From Oasisia sp. SBJ-2009 (taxonomy: Eukaryota; Annelida; Polychaeta; Sabellida; Siboglinidae), in NCBI GenBank assembly GCA_964017155.1, contig OZ024858.1, forward strand, positions 25,666,687-25,730,686: DNA of 64,000 nucleotides. Reading direction: 5' to 3'. The position numbers and the translations under genes were made by a program. This document shows positions 1-20,900 of this stretch, piece by piece. Position 1 is the first letter of the stretch. Each line of letters starts with the position of its first letter. The notes beneath the pieces were generated by a model. That model was not told the origin of the DNA and did no database searches. It saw only the letters and a program-made list of their open reading frames with translations.

Positions 1-811
1 CACACCACATTGCAATACCATGACATAAAACACTGTGAGATAATTTATATATACCTATGTTTATCCTTATCAATGTTACACTTACTATAAAAGTATATTT
101 AAATGTGTTATTGCTGCTAAAATATAAGCAATAGACCAGGTAATTGGGCAACAGAATCTTTGGGAAATTGTTGGTTTATCTCAGAGAACTTCAGGAAATG
201 CTGACCCCAGTTGTTGACCCCCTGGGTCAGCATGAGGCAGCCAATCTGTGGTCTTGCCAATGGGATGCTTTTTTTACTTACTTAACTTACTTACTTACTT
301 TTACTTAACTGTGACCAATTCATGCAGAACAGTTTTCATTACAATAACACATGAAAATCCCTTGAGTGTTATGGTGCAGTTGGTGGCATATGTAATGAAA
401 TGTGGCTAAAAGGGATAGTACAATATTTCATTCTTTGTACTATACTTGTGGCAGATCATGTGTTATAATATCATTAAATACAATGCCATCTGGTGTGGGC
501 ATAAATATGTTTCTATACTAATACCATGAAGATATTTGTTGACACTTCACTAATAAGCTCTATCATTCTGCTTCATTTGGATTTATACATATGAAATATT
601 GCCTGCTCCCCAAAAACAACCCATGCATTTACTGTTAATCTACCCATTTAACCAGTCTACCTTCATGCCTTCTTGGTTTCACTCAGGTTTTCACCAGCCT
701 GTTACCTAGCAGACACGCTGCCAAATCAGAATAACTGGTCCATCATTTAGTAATTTGAGAGGTATATCTTAAGCATGCCACCTAGTAATTCTACATATGA
801 CTGACAATCTG
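1..811. other. SNX14 intron, nothing recognised
   Basis: AT-rich sequence with a short (ACTT)n patch at about 278-305. No exon of the SNX14 PXA or later domains could be found here. Confidence 0.5.
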
Positions 812-2272
812 ACAAGCCACCTAGTGAATCAGCAGTATATGACTGATACGCCACCTACTGAATCAGCAGTATATGACTGATACGCCACCTAGTGAATCAG
901 CAGTATATGACTGATACGCCACCTACTGAATCAGCAGTATATGACTGATATGCCACCTACTGAATCAGCAGTATATGACTGATACGCCACCTAGTGAATC
1001 AGCAGTATATGACTGATATGCAACCTAGGGAGTCAGCCGTATATGACTGATATGCCACCTAGGGAGTCAGCAGTATATGACTGATATGCCACCTAGGGAG
1101 TCAGCCGTATATGACTGATATGCCACCTAGTGAGTCAGCAGTGTATGACTGATATGCCACCTAGGGAGTCAGCAGTATATGACTGATACACCACCTAGTG
1201 AATCAGCAGTATATGACTGATACGCCACCTAGTGATTCACCAGTGTATGACTGATACGCCACCTAGGCCGACTTCGATTGAGCTACGCGAGTAACTCGCG
1301 AAACACCGAGGGCTACCCGAGTCCCAATCAAACAGCCGAGATCACTCGAGCACGTGACCATTTTTGACCTAGATTAGTTACTCGAGGCAATCGCGAGTTT
1401 TACAGGATTCACTCGAGTAACTTACGTAGGCCCCCTACCGCATAAGAAATTAATTAAACATTACATGACACAATCATTTAAGGACTTCAATATGGATTAA
1501 AGTCAACACATTGTATGAATTATAATTAAAGTCCAAGAACATGAACGTCATAATTTACACACTAAACAACAGATTACTTAATTTTATTTATTTACATAAG
1601 GGGTTTATGTCCGTGATCATGATCATCGGTGTTCAGTTGGATTACGCGCATAGTACTGCGTGTGCAGTTAAATTATCATAAACCGGATACCACGTTGGAG
1701 TTACGCGAGTAACTCGAGTAGCTCACTCGAAGTCGGCCCTAGTGAATCAGCCGTGTATGACTGATACGCCACCTAGTGAATCAGCCGTGTATGACTGATA
1801 CGCCACCTAGTGAATCAGCCGTGTATGACTGATACGCCACCTAGTGAATCAGCCGTGTATGACTGATACACCACCTAGTGAATCAGCCGTGTATGACTGA
1901 TACGCCACCTAGTGAATCATCCGTGTATGACTGATACGCCATCTAGTGAATCAGCCGTGTATGACTGATACGCCACCTAGTGAATCAGCCGTGTATGACT
2001 GATACGCCACCTAGTGAATCAGCCGTGTATGACTGATACGCCACCTAGTGAATCAGCAGTGTATGACTGATACGCTACCTAGTGAATCAGCCGTGTATGA
2101 CTGATACGCCACCTAGTGAATCAGCCGTGTATGACTGATACGCCACCTAGTGAATCAGCAGTGTATGACTGATACGCTACCTAGTGAATCAGCCGTGTAT
2201 GACTGATACGCCACCTAGTGAGTTAGCAGTATATGACTGATACGCCACCTAGTGAGTTGGCAGTGTAAGACT
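812..2272. repeat. 34-bp minisatellite, about 29 copies, split by a transposon
   Basis: The unit begins GCCACCTAGTGAATCAGC and runs 34 bases. Two variants dominate: AGTATATG-type in the left part and CGTGTATG-type in the right part. The array occupies about 812-1266 and 1738-2272, interrupted by the element at 1267-1737. Its right end lies about 15 bases from the donor of SNX14 exon 7. Confidence 0.96.
1267..1737. mobile_element. MITE-like inverted-repeat element in the satellite (471 bp)
   Basis: The ends are inverted repeats starting GCCGACTTCGA. The subterminal region continues the match (GAGCTAC, CGAGTAACTCG motifs). The satellite motif CCTAG occurs on both sides (1262-1266 and 1738-1742), a 5-bp target-site duplication that also restores the array register. 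No coding capacity. The superfamily is unclear. Confidence 0.88.
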
Positions 2273-2288
2273 GGCAGTGTGTTCTCAC

Positions 2289-5200
2289 CTTGCGTATGCG
2301 TCTGAGTAACACGGCAGCGATGAAGCGAAGACTGGTGCGTAACTCATCCACAAATGCCTCGTCCACACTCAGGTCCCTGCAAGCAACAGGTGTCTGCTGT
2401 AAGGTGTCACATTCTGCATATGTCTTGTACAAATGTTGTCATTATAAATTCTCGTGGCTTCTATGATACCAACTGATTTTCTTACTTATTAATTAATTAA
2501 TAGGATCCAATTCCATAGCAAACTTATATTTTTATTTCTGTTTACCGGTAGTGCTAAAAGTGTTATTTTACTGATTGTTTATTGCAGGTTTACAGTTTTC
2601 ATTAGTAACATATGACTTACTGTTGGATCAAATAACCTTATATCTTATTTCCTGAAATAATGTTGTGTCATAAGTATTTGCAATACAACTGTAGCTACAT
2701 ATTTATATATTCATGTCTGTCAGATAAACCTGTAACATTTTCCACAAATGATTTACTTGGAACATCTACACGATGTTATAAGAACAATTTGGATTTCATT
2801 CAACACACTGCTTCCTTGTGGTTGCCATGGCAACACTATTATTGGCTGGATATTCCAAGAACCAACACACAATAATAAACTCTGTAAAAAATGGACATCA
2901 GAAACACACCACACAACAATATCAAATCACCAAACACCAGTAGCATGGATAACATTTACAAAAGTCCACAATTAGTGTGTAAGCAAAGAATAGGTGTTAC
3001 TTGCAACAAGCATACATCTGGCAAAAAGTGTAACAGTTTACAGTACAAAACATTAATTGGTATTTTAACTACTTGAAATTTTTTCCTCTTAGTGTATTTC
3101 CAGGAAATGTGATATTCCCCATTTTTTTGATGATCCGTTGGAGGTTGAAACCTGAAACGTCATCGAGTTTTCTGCAGGTGAAGTGTACTGGGGGAGGGGT
3201 AGAATGGACAATTCTAAGTAAATCAGGAATCTGAATTTTCACAATTCTATTTAACAAGATATATTATTCTGTAAAAAAACTTACCTGTACCAAGTATATA
3301 CAAATTCCTTCAACACCAGATTTAAAAACTGAAACAAAAAGTTGACTATTGTATGACAATGTGCTCAGAATAAGGAGCATGGCCCTAGTGGCAACAACAT
3401 ACGTGTATTTACCTTCACCTTAATTATAATACAACCACACAGCAAACAGGAATATGAGTTGTGAGTATAAGAAACTAGCCAAACATTTAAAAAGCAGCAC
3501 ACTTTCAAAAACAACACACAAGTTTACCAAATTTATTATTGGCCAAATACAATTAGAAAGCAATAATTATGTGTTGTTAATAATTATTGATTTAAAAAAG
3601 ACACAAACTGTACTTATGAAGTGGAAACTCATCAATCTGAACATTGGTCCTACAGATGCTGTATGTCTAAAATATAACATTAAATTAAAATTAATTATTC
3701 ACGGCCATAGCTATAGAAATTCTAATCCAGGTGTTTTCTGATTAACAAGGTTCCACTATACAGTACCTACTATTATCTTCATTCCAAATTTGTTACCAAA
3801 TCTTAGTAATTAGAAGCACAACATGAGTGAATATCTCAGTAAAGCCAGCGTTAGCATCAAACATTTAATCACAACACTCACCTCTTCTAAAGCCTTGTCG
3901 ACTGCCTGAGGTAGCTTCAAGTTTGTCCACGGCTGTAGGGCCACAATATTCAGTTCTGGTCTGACAAACAATGACACAATATTTCATTATTTTTTTTATT
4001 TCTTCTTAGCTTTTTAACATTATTTATTATCTGATGCACATGGGCGACAAACATAACTTTATGCAGAGACCCGTCCACCTGTCATTTGGACGGGTAAAAA
4101 CGATTACGGACGGGTAGAAATATGGGTGGACGGGTAAAAAAATGAAGGAGCAAAAAGTCTTCCAAAACCATAGATATTGTTAGGTATGCCTTGAAAGTGA
4201 GCGTAAATGGTGTCACATGTGTGTTCGTAGTCCTTTTCAGGTAAAAAATATGCATTTAAAGTTTGTGAACTGGCTTAATAGTTAACATCAACATGTCCAC
4301 CAAAACATGTGGCTGGCAATAATTTGATCCTGCATAAAGCCCTGGCGACAAGGGTCTATCTGCCAGATGAATGAGCCACAAGACCCTGTGTGTTCCCACC
4401 TGTGTCTGTTGCAGTTGTCATTGCCACACACTGGGCAGACTTTCTTTAAGAGAGTCAGTTCATCGTCACGGTTGTGTCCCTGCTGTGACAAACAAAGCAC
4501 CTCAGTCAGTGACAGCGTCACACAAATGTCAACTCTAGCACACCCGAGAAGACATCAAAGCAAAAGTATGTTCTGAAAAGGTATCAAAGAAGATATCTGC
4601 TCTACACTCTGTGCATCTAAGAACTAAACCAAACAAAGGTACTAATGGTTAACTTAATAATGTGAATATTACTCATACATGACCATTAAGATTCAAAAGA
4701 TTCAAGACTTTATTGTCTGTTTAAAACATCACATTAAAAACTGAATTTGTTCTTCAGTTACACATTAAAATGCCAGTAATAAGATTGGTGATCCATATAC
4801 AGTTGATAAGACACATTAATATTTTATATGGTAAAATGTTTGTAGTAAAATATAACACAATCTGTGTAGTTGTTAAGCTAATCCTCATAGTTTAGTTGTG
4901 AAGCAACTCAAGCTAGCTTAGTGTTGTTCATTAGTTACCAGTCTGTAAGCCAATAAATGTATGTAACTTGTATATATTTTGTGCTTAGAAATAACACTGT
5001 TGATAACTCTGGTTATACATGAAAAAAGCAGCTCCAGACACTGATGTAATAAATGGATAATCTACTGCCATGGAAACAAATTCAGTGCAGTAGCCTGGAA
5101 AAGAGGAAATAGTTTATAAATACCTCACATCTTCGGATGCATCCTGGTAGCAGATTTGGCAATAGAACATCAGGCCTGCAGTGAGAAACATGATTATCCC

Positions 5201-7913
5201 AATGTTATTATCTCCTGATGAGCCAGACTGCTCCTCCACTGCAGACACTGATACACCAGTGTGGCATTCCTTACTCCAATCACGGCAGACTCAATACTCT
5301 AGCAGACGTATAATTTATATAACACAAAACTTTTCATGTGAATATAATTCTAGAATGTATGTAATAAACAACACCAATAAACATGGTTCCTAGAATGCAT
5401 ATCCACCAATAAACATGGTTTCTTCTTATCAAAGAGCTGCCTTAGTCCATCATGAATGTTTCTTTTACATATAGATATTTAATATATGAAATGTTAACAC
5501 AATATCAACAGGCATTTTTCTAGTTTCTAGTAATTATGTATTTTAGAGACTGCCAATTGTGAGTCATATTTAAAATGGCACAAGTTGAAAAATAAACTGC
5601 CTGTTAAATAATCAACATGTTCTTGTCTATTCGATATAAGAGCATTGCGATGGTCTTATTTTATGTTTAGGAGAAAAGTCATGTTTTATTACCAACAAAT
5701 GCTATATTTGCCTACTTTACTGTAACACTAGCACACACATGGACAGCTTCTTTCAGTTTGATTATTTTTCCAAAATAAATGTTAAAATGAGACCAAGTGA
5801 TGCATATTACAAATAGCACATAAATAAACTGTTCACATCATGTTGAACATGTAAAGATGATATTTATATGACATGGTAATAAAAACATGATTCTACCATG
5901 TTATCGACATTATTTTTATTGACCAGTGTATGTTCTCTAAATCTACTATATGGATTAACATTATTCGGGTTAATCTAGAAAACACCTGTAGACAGTTATC
6001 TTAATTAAATTCTCAAAACTTAAACTTGATGTTTAAACTTATAGTTTATTTGACAATTTATTATCCATAATAAATTAATAGCATATCCAGCAACAAAAAA
6101 TTGTCATTAAAATTCAGATAAATTCACTTACCCAAATACTAAATGACACATACTGAGACCCCCAGTAAAAGACAGCAGCATCATTGCAAATGGGAAACAC
6201 CTGAAATACATAGGAAATACAACATTAATTTTTGGGTTAGGTAATCTCACTCAAACTCGTGGTGATATAAAATACGGAGTGGCTATATGTCCAGATACGA
6301 TCGAATAGCCTGGGGAATACACGTCCGGATATGGACAAATAACATCTTTTACAATCTAAACATGCTTTCTTACTCTATAGTATAACACATAGTCTTAGAC
6401 TATTTGATTTAATTTGTGCAAACATAATTTTATGGCTTAAAATGTAAAATGTTGGCGAAACACCATAGTTATATTATTGGCTAACATAATTATATGCATT
6501 CGTGAGAAGGTAGAAGTACCCGCATCTTCCAAGTTGCATCCCTGAATGATCTTTCATCTGTCTGGTCATATAGCTTATACTCTGTGTCCGGCTATTTGTC
6601 TGTATTTATCCGGTCAAATAGAGCACACGCAAACATGGGCTATTTGTCCGTATCGATCTCGGGCTATTTATCTGGTCAAATAGCATATACTCAAACATGA
6701 GCTATTTGTCCATATACATGTATAGACGAATAGTTCCCCAGGCAATTCGACTGTATCCAATCAAACAGCCACGGCATATAAAATAACAATAATTAGTAAG
6801 ACCATCCTTTATGGATTCATACAATGTAACATCACAATTTACATTGTCAGGTACAAGATACAAACAAGTGAGGACTAACCTTGCCACAAAGAAGCTCAGG
6901 AGCTGTCACCTGATGTAACCTCTCTATACACTTTACTAATGAGATAGTAATCAATACCAATGCACTGCACCATTATCTTTAATGACCATGCAAATGTATC
7001 TGGATTTCTGACACCAGGGAAGAGGCATATAATTATCGTCTCATGAGACGTGACTGTTCATAATCATGTCATTTGAAGAGATTTATAGCTCCTGAATCTT
7101 TGTCATATTTGGGGCAAGTCGTTATTAGTCGACATAGTTTGCGATTGAAGAAGTGCTGCGCTAACCTATAGCAAAAACACATGGCTGATCAAACAAAATA
7201 AAATTAATGTAAAAAATCTAATGGCTGGTTTAACCATAACAAATTTAGTAATACAATTAAAATATGATTATTTCCATGCACATTATCTGACAACATAAAT
7301 TTATTAATACAATTATTATGCACATGCTGATATTAGCATTATAGAATATGTGGTTATTCTTTTTTTATGTTGGCAGTTATCTATAATATATATCCTTGTG
7401 TAAATTTCAATAATGAACATGCTGTCAGCTGGTTTCCTGTTGGAAACTTGATATAGGATATCATACATGTATACTTATCAAATGAACTTAGTCTTAGATT
7501 TTGCAACTTTAATGGTGAATTTTGTAAAATACAATTATTACAGCAACACAGTTAATCAGGACATAAATAATCACTAGTTGGCCATAATAAACAACAACAA
7601 ATAAAGAACAACTGTCAACAACCAACGCAGACAACTACGTCAACGACATGACAACAACACGTCTGACGTAAATCATGAGTTGACTGACAGATACTCACCC
7701 TGGACTGAAGAATGACACTAAAAGAAGCAGAACAACTGCTCCTATAAGCAGCTGTTGTCGCTTAGCAAGGTCAGCCGACGCTTGCCATGTTATAGAACTA
7801 CCTAGCGCCTTCATCTGAGCGTTGTGTTGCCCCGCCCCCCGGCCAGGGAGCTTGGTCGCAACCACTCCACCATCAATGCAGATGTGACTCGATAGTGTGG
7901 ATGCTCCACGCAA
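2289..7913 (-). CDS. SNX14: Sorting nexin 14 homologue, N-terminal half (7 exons, runs off left edge)
   Basis: Exons on the minus strand: 7913-7699, 6200-6132, 5175-5124, 4479-4400 (or from 4482), 3960-3882, 3328-3285, 2376-2289. All have AG acceptors and GT donors, and the phases join into about 209 codons. Exon 1 ends in a strong hydrophobic helix (LLIGAVVLLLLVSFF) and exon 2 encodes a second one, matching the membrane anchor of SNX14. Exon 3 carries GPDVLLPN, exon 4 the Cys motif VCPVCGNDNCNRHR, and exons 5-7 the start of the PXA domain (PWTNLKLP, VDKALEE, FVYTWYRDLSVDEAFVDEL). These line up in order with vertebrate SNX14. The family sits in the ER membrane and works in lipid and endolysosome homeostasis. 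The RGS, PX and C-terminal domains are not in the window. The start is uncertain: Met at 7913 or, 33 codons later, at 7814; the latter gives an N-terminus closer to the family length. Confidence 0.93.
4057..4339. mobile_element. MITE family with CTTTATGCAGA ends, copy 1
   Basis: The ends CTTTATGCAGA... and ...TGCATAAAG are inverted repeats. The interior contains GGACGGGT motifs and GAAGGAGCAAAAA...TCTTCCAAAA, shared with the copy at 8740-8992. It lies in SNX14 intron 4, between exons 4 and 5. Confidence 0.85.
6275..6775. mobile_element. Long-TIR MITE (501 bp) with about 10-bp target duplication
   Basis: About 65 bases at each end are imperfect inverted repeats (GCCTGGGGAA and ATATGGACAAATA in both). 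ATATAAAATA flanks both sides (6265-6274 and 6776-6785). Long inverted ends with a 9-10-bp duplication resemble Mutator-like elements, but that class call is inference. It lies in SNX14 intron 1. Confidence 0.82.
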
Positions 7914-8162
7914 AAATACAACGGAGAGTCTTCAAAACATGTCTCTTCCATGTAAACAGTTCGCGCTGTATCGATTGGCCACGGTTGCTTCTATTCGTAT
8001 GCACCGATGTGAAATAACTTACGAGGATATAAATGTAATTACCGTACCAAATCTGCCACATTTAGTCATGTTTTCAATAGCTCTTCAGAAGTAAAGATTA
8101 AATAACGCTTCCTCTAGTAGCCTCAGTTACCCAGTCTCTTGGGCAATACAAACGTGGCCAAT
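7914..8162. promoter_or_regulatory. Head-to-head SNX14/PMM2 intergenic region, probable bidirectional promoter
   Basis: Only about 250 bases separate the first possible SNX14 Met (minus) from the PMM2 Met (plus); the gap is about 350 bases if SNX14 starts at 7814. No obvious TATA box lies at a suitable distance from either start. A shared promoter is inferred from the divergent arrangement alone. Transcription start sites cannot be read from the sequence. Confidence 0.55.
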
Positions 8163-16070
<7,908 letters not shown>

Positions 16071-17968
16071 GTGACATCTTGGACAGACCTAGGCGCACAT
16101 AACACAACTGTGGCTTCACAATGGCATTCCAGCGACTCCACTTCGCTATGGTTCTCTCCATTCAGACAAAACATATAGGCAATTGTCTTGTTATATTTTA
16201 TGGGTACATGTATACATTTTACAAAACAAAACCAAAGAGATTAATATGTCTGTTTGCATTGTGATGTCTTTATCATTATTTTGTAAAACAGACTGCTTTA
16301 TAGAGCTGACAGGTGTCTTTAAAACCTTGTTAATATTGCGAGTCTACACATTTTATCATGTATTTTGTCATCTCTGCAACAAAGGTTTGTGCATGTCTTG
16401 GTTGATGCTGATAACGTTCCCATCATTGCAGACTTTCAACACATTCCAACTATTCACAGTGTGTGCTGTGTAGATAGTATCAAATATAATGTATAATTTT
16501 GATCAAACCAAGTGTAGAATCTTGCTAACAAACAGGGTCCAGGATGTTTCTTTAATACCATTTACTAAAGTGTGTATCATTTAATATTTATTCAGAACAT
16601 TGACCAGTGCGCACAGATTACTTGCAACACCATTATTTATACACATGTAACATTAACTATGTTCTGCACATATATCCCAAGTGCAACACTGGTACAAATA
16701 TGACATTATGCAAGGCATATTTATAATTTTACTGTTCATGATGTTCACATGGCTCTTGATGGTTATGCTGCTGAACTATTTTCTAAGTTCACATATACGA
16801 TATAAGGAATATGTTGGTATCGTATGTGGCCAGGATTTCAAGGTGTGGGATGGTTTGAGGGTGTTTGTCGTATTGTGTAAGTAGCTATGGTAGAGCCAGT
16901 GTCTTACCAGGATTTTATAAAGGGACAAGGGTACTTGTGTGTACAAACAAAATGTAAACTGACAATGTTTCCAACTGATCTCGGTTAACGCTCTAGATGT
17001 GTTAAGGGTATTTTATTGTTAACAGAAAAATACCATTTAAAAAGGAGGGATCTTATGAAATTCAGAACATGCTATATTTATCTGACTATGATGTTTTGTA
17101 ATATTAGGTGCTTGTTACAGTCACTAATGAATACGTGTTACTTTACCCTGTACATGGAAACCTGTAACTGATAATGCAACATGGTACCTATGTTCATTTG
17201 TACAGAGCTAAAGTGAACTGGCCATATGTAAAAGCCATGCTGGTGCCATATTATTTATGTAGTGTTGGTACCCGGTATCTCAAAAATGGTTTCCCATGTT
17301 GATATTATAAATTTAGTTGTTTGCATATACAGAAACATATTTATTGGTACAACAAAGCCAAATATTTATTTTGTTTCATGAGCTTACTAGGGTTGTTATG
17401 TAAACAGAATGCCTTCATATATTTTTGAACATTTCAATGAATGAATGGTAGCCATGGTTATGTTATATTACTAAGTTTGTCATTATGTCATTGTTAAAAC
17501 TATAACTACGACATGTCATAATAGGGTGAAATGTGATGGCTATCATCTGCGAAAGCATTTGAGACATTTGAAATTTCAGGCATATCTCGGTTACATTTCC
17601 TATGTGATGACTGAACCATATAATTACCAATTAAGTAAAATAACAATTGATACCAAACGATCAATAAAAGTAGGATTACGACTACTTGTTTGTTATTTTG
17701 TGTGGTCTGTCTCCCATATCAAGAAACACTCACAACAAAGTATCAGTAATACCATAACTTTATTACTCATTCTAAAGGTAACTATTCACTATATTATAAA
17801 ACCTGTTCAAATAGTAATATAGGTAGTAAATATGTATTTTATACATTAATAAAACTAGAATTATTTTTATTTCAATAGTTGTGATAGTCAACACTTAACA
17901 TGGTCCTCCAACAATATATTAATTCTGGCCAACCAAATGGTGTTCTGTCTGGTTGTTTGAGTACAGAA
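16071..17968. other. PMM2 3' UTR / convergent 3' region with MEIOB
   Basis: No further coding exon is visible between the PMM2 stop and the MEIOB stop. An AATAAA lies on the plus strand at 17848-17853. On the minus strand an AATAAA (plus TTTATT) lies at 17866-17871, about 100 bases past the MEIOB stop. If both are used, the two genes end tail-to-tail within about 20 bases and PMM2 has a roughly 1.8-kb 3' UTR; an earlier plus-strand AATAAA at about 17663 is an alternative. Confidence 0.5.
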
Positions 17969-20900
17969 TTAAGCCTGGGAGCGAAGGGCGGCCGCTGCCT
18001 GTTGTGGATCTGCCACACTGCACCGCAAGATCCTAGCAATCGGCTTCTGTTGTTCAAAACTGGGCTGCGAGATCTGCAGGAAAACACATTTTTCAAATAA
18101 AGAAACATTAATCTCTGAATCCTTAATTTACCAACGTGTTCCTGGTTACTGGTAATAGTTTTTCATTACTGTTTGAAACAGGATTCTATAGTATCTAAGC
18201 CTGTGGCACAGCTCGATCTATTTTGTGCAAATGAAGCATGCCTTCAGAAAACGTCAAGATGAGAACTATATTTTTACAGATAACAATGGATATTTGGCAA
18301 ACAAGTAGGGCCTTTCCACATAATGTTGGAAGTTTTGCCCACAACTTCTCTGTCTTCATCTGATATGTATTGCAACCTGCACATCTGATATATTTGTTAA
18401 TCTGTGTCTAAACATCTAGACTATAAGCAATTAACATGGGTACAGCCAATATTTGATCACACTGATTTCCAGTTAATACTTTATCATATCTAATCCACAT
18501 AATTCTGTCAGTAATGTAACTCCATGTTATGCTATTATTCTTAAGTGATTGATAAAGACGGTTCAGTCTGCTTTCTACATTCAGAGTTCACATATACATT
18601 AGATGTAGCATGGGTACCTTGATGTATATTTTACATCTCTCCAGCAAGAACTTCCATTTCAGTCTGGTCTTCTGATTCTCATCAAAGGACAAGAACTCAC
18701 CAACCTACACACACCATTCTAATGTCATTAATCACATATCCATATGTTGCCCTATTCACTGCTCAAAGACTTCATCTTTACTCACAACTGTTTATTTATA
18801 GCCAACTGAGTAAACTAAAGCAAGGTGAAGTGAACAAAATGGCATCATTCAAATCAAGAGGACTCGACTACCAGGTCCTTCAAGATTCTGACACTGTAAT
18901 GACTAGCCATAGCAACAAAGACCATGGACCATACGGTCTGTGATTAAGACCATTAGGTACATTTCACTAAACTTGTGAAAAACATACATTCACAGGGGTA
19001 AAAGTATTGATTCTGCATTTTTTTAAACCAAACAATTTACCACTGACTTGAATAATGTAATTTGGAACTGCTATCTTGAAAAGTGTTTTAAATATAAGTT
19101 TTTGGCTGATTGGCATATGATTTGAAAAGTAAATACCTAACTTTGACGTGGTCATCTAAAAACTTTAATGTTTAGATGGTTAATTCAATAACCCGTAACA
19201 TCATAAAAAGGTGTCTTACACAGACACTGCTGGAATTGCAATGCTGAAATGTTGCTTTTTGCATGTTATCTATCAGTCCAAACTAAAATGTAACTTAGAG
19301 CAGAACTGTCACAACATCAAATTTTATACTACAGTAAATTGTAGTCTACGTTTTTATTACACACCGTGCATCCCAGCATGCTTTCTGCGACGTCACCTGA
19401 CAGGTAGCAGTTGTGAATACTGCCCGTGTGGTCCGACACAGTCACACGCATGTCAAAGGTTGTCTCCGTCCGAGTTTCGCTGACACTGAGCGTGCTCCCA
19501 GAACCCTGAGGACAGTCCTGGTTGACACATCTACCAGTGATGTTGTCCACACGGAAGTGACAGTTGCAGCTGTAAGTATATCAGATGTCTCATTTATAAT
19601 ATGTTCATCAGGTAGATAGCAATGACTTGCGACACATTATTGTTATTAAAAATGACATCATGTATCCAGTTAAAATACTTGCATAAAGGTGTGCAATATT
19701 ATTAAAATAAAATAAACATTAGTACAGTAAAGTGAAACAAAATTCCCTGTATTTATTTAGTTACAGCCAAATACATGCAAAACTGACGGAGACATGGGTC
19801 CACATACAAACAGATATAAACTGTTTTAGATTATAGATATCTTATATTCTCAGTTATCCATATCACATTTGACACAACTCTATTCATAGTAAGTATGTGA
19901 AAGAGCTTTATTTGAAATGTGCAGACTTGGTGCCTGCGTGAAATGCCCAGGATTTGAAATGCCAATAACTTAGAAATGATTTTGCACACATACAGTAACA
20001 CATTTGTAGATGACATAATAATTTTACAATGATGTAAAAAACATCAAATTTTGTGGCAGGAACTCCATGAACAACTTCTTGAAATGTTGAGCTCCCCACA
20101 AGTTCTCCGCTCCCCTGGATACATCTTTAAAATGGTTAAATCTATGAGCCATTTAAACAGAGCTGCTAGATCACAGGCACATGTCAGCCCACTACATGCG
20201 AAACTCATAGAGAGATGCGGAGGCACAAACACTTAGAGAACAGACTTTTTTGTATAATACATGTACAGATAATAGCACGTATCCAGTTAAGATACTTGCT
20301 CATTTTAATAAGATACTTCCCCAGAGGTGAGCAATTTTATTTAAAATATACAAAAGAATTAAAATACACTGTAGTAAAAAAAAAATGTATTTATATGGTC
20401 ATAGCAAAATATATTCCAACTGAATATAAAAATATGTTTTACCAACTATTATAAGAACCAACATCCTTGTTTTTGGGTCAAACTGTGTTGTCAGTCATGA
20501 AACATCCACTCATCAAAGTTTAAACGAGCTAGATCCACTTACCATAAAGCACGGTTACATGTATTCAGTGAAGGTGGAGACTCACCATCTGACGGCCACT
20601 ACCGAGTTGCCGTCTGCGTCCAGATTGAGTGAGGTGGGGAAGGCGTAGACGATGGCACAGATGACCCCAGAACCCTCCTGGGACACCTGTCTAGTCTTCA
20701 GCTCAGCCACACTATACACACTCTCTATGGAGTCCACTGAAACAACAAGTTCATCATGTCATCACCAACTGGGACCATTAGCAATTATGTGATATCCAAT
20801 CTTCTGTCTTCTTGCAATGGCCATTTGTGATCTACATACAACAACTGCCAGAAACAGTCCACTATTTATTCATCTGTGCATCTTTGGCCAATCATCGGAA

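Noticed and set aside
812..2272. CRISPR-like regular repeats
   Set aside because: Units are head-to-tail without unique spacers, in an animal intron; a minisatellite.
3069..3257. Minus-strand frame between SNX14 exons 6 and 7
   Set aside because: Exons 6 and 7 join directly in phase (AG+G = Arg), leaving no room for it.
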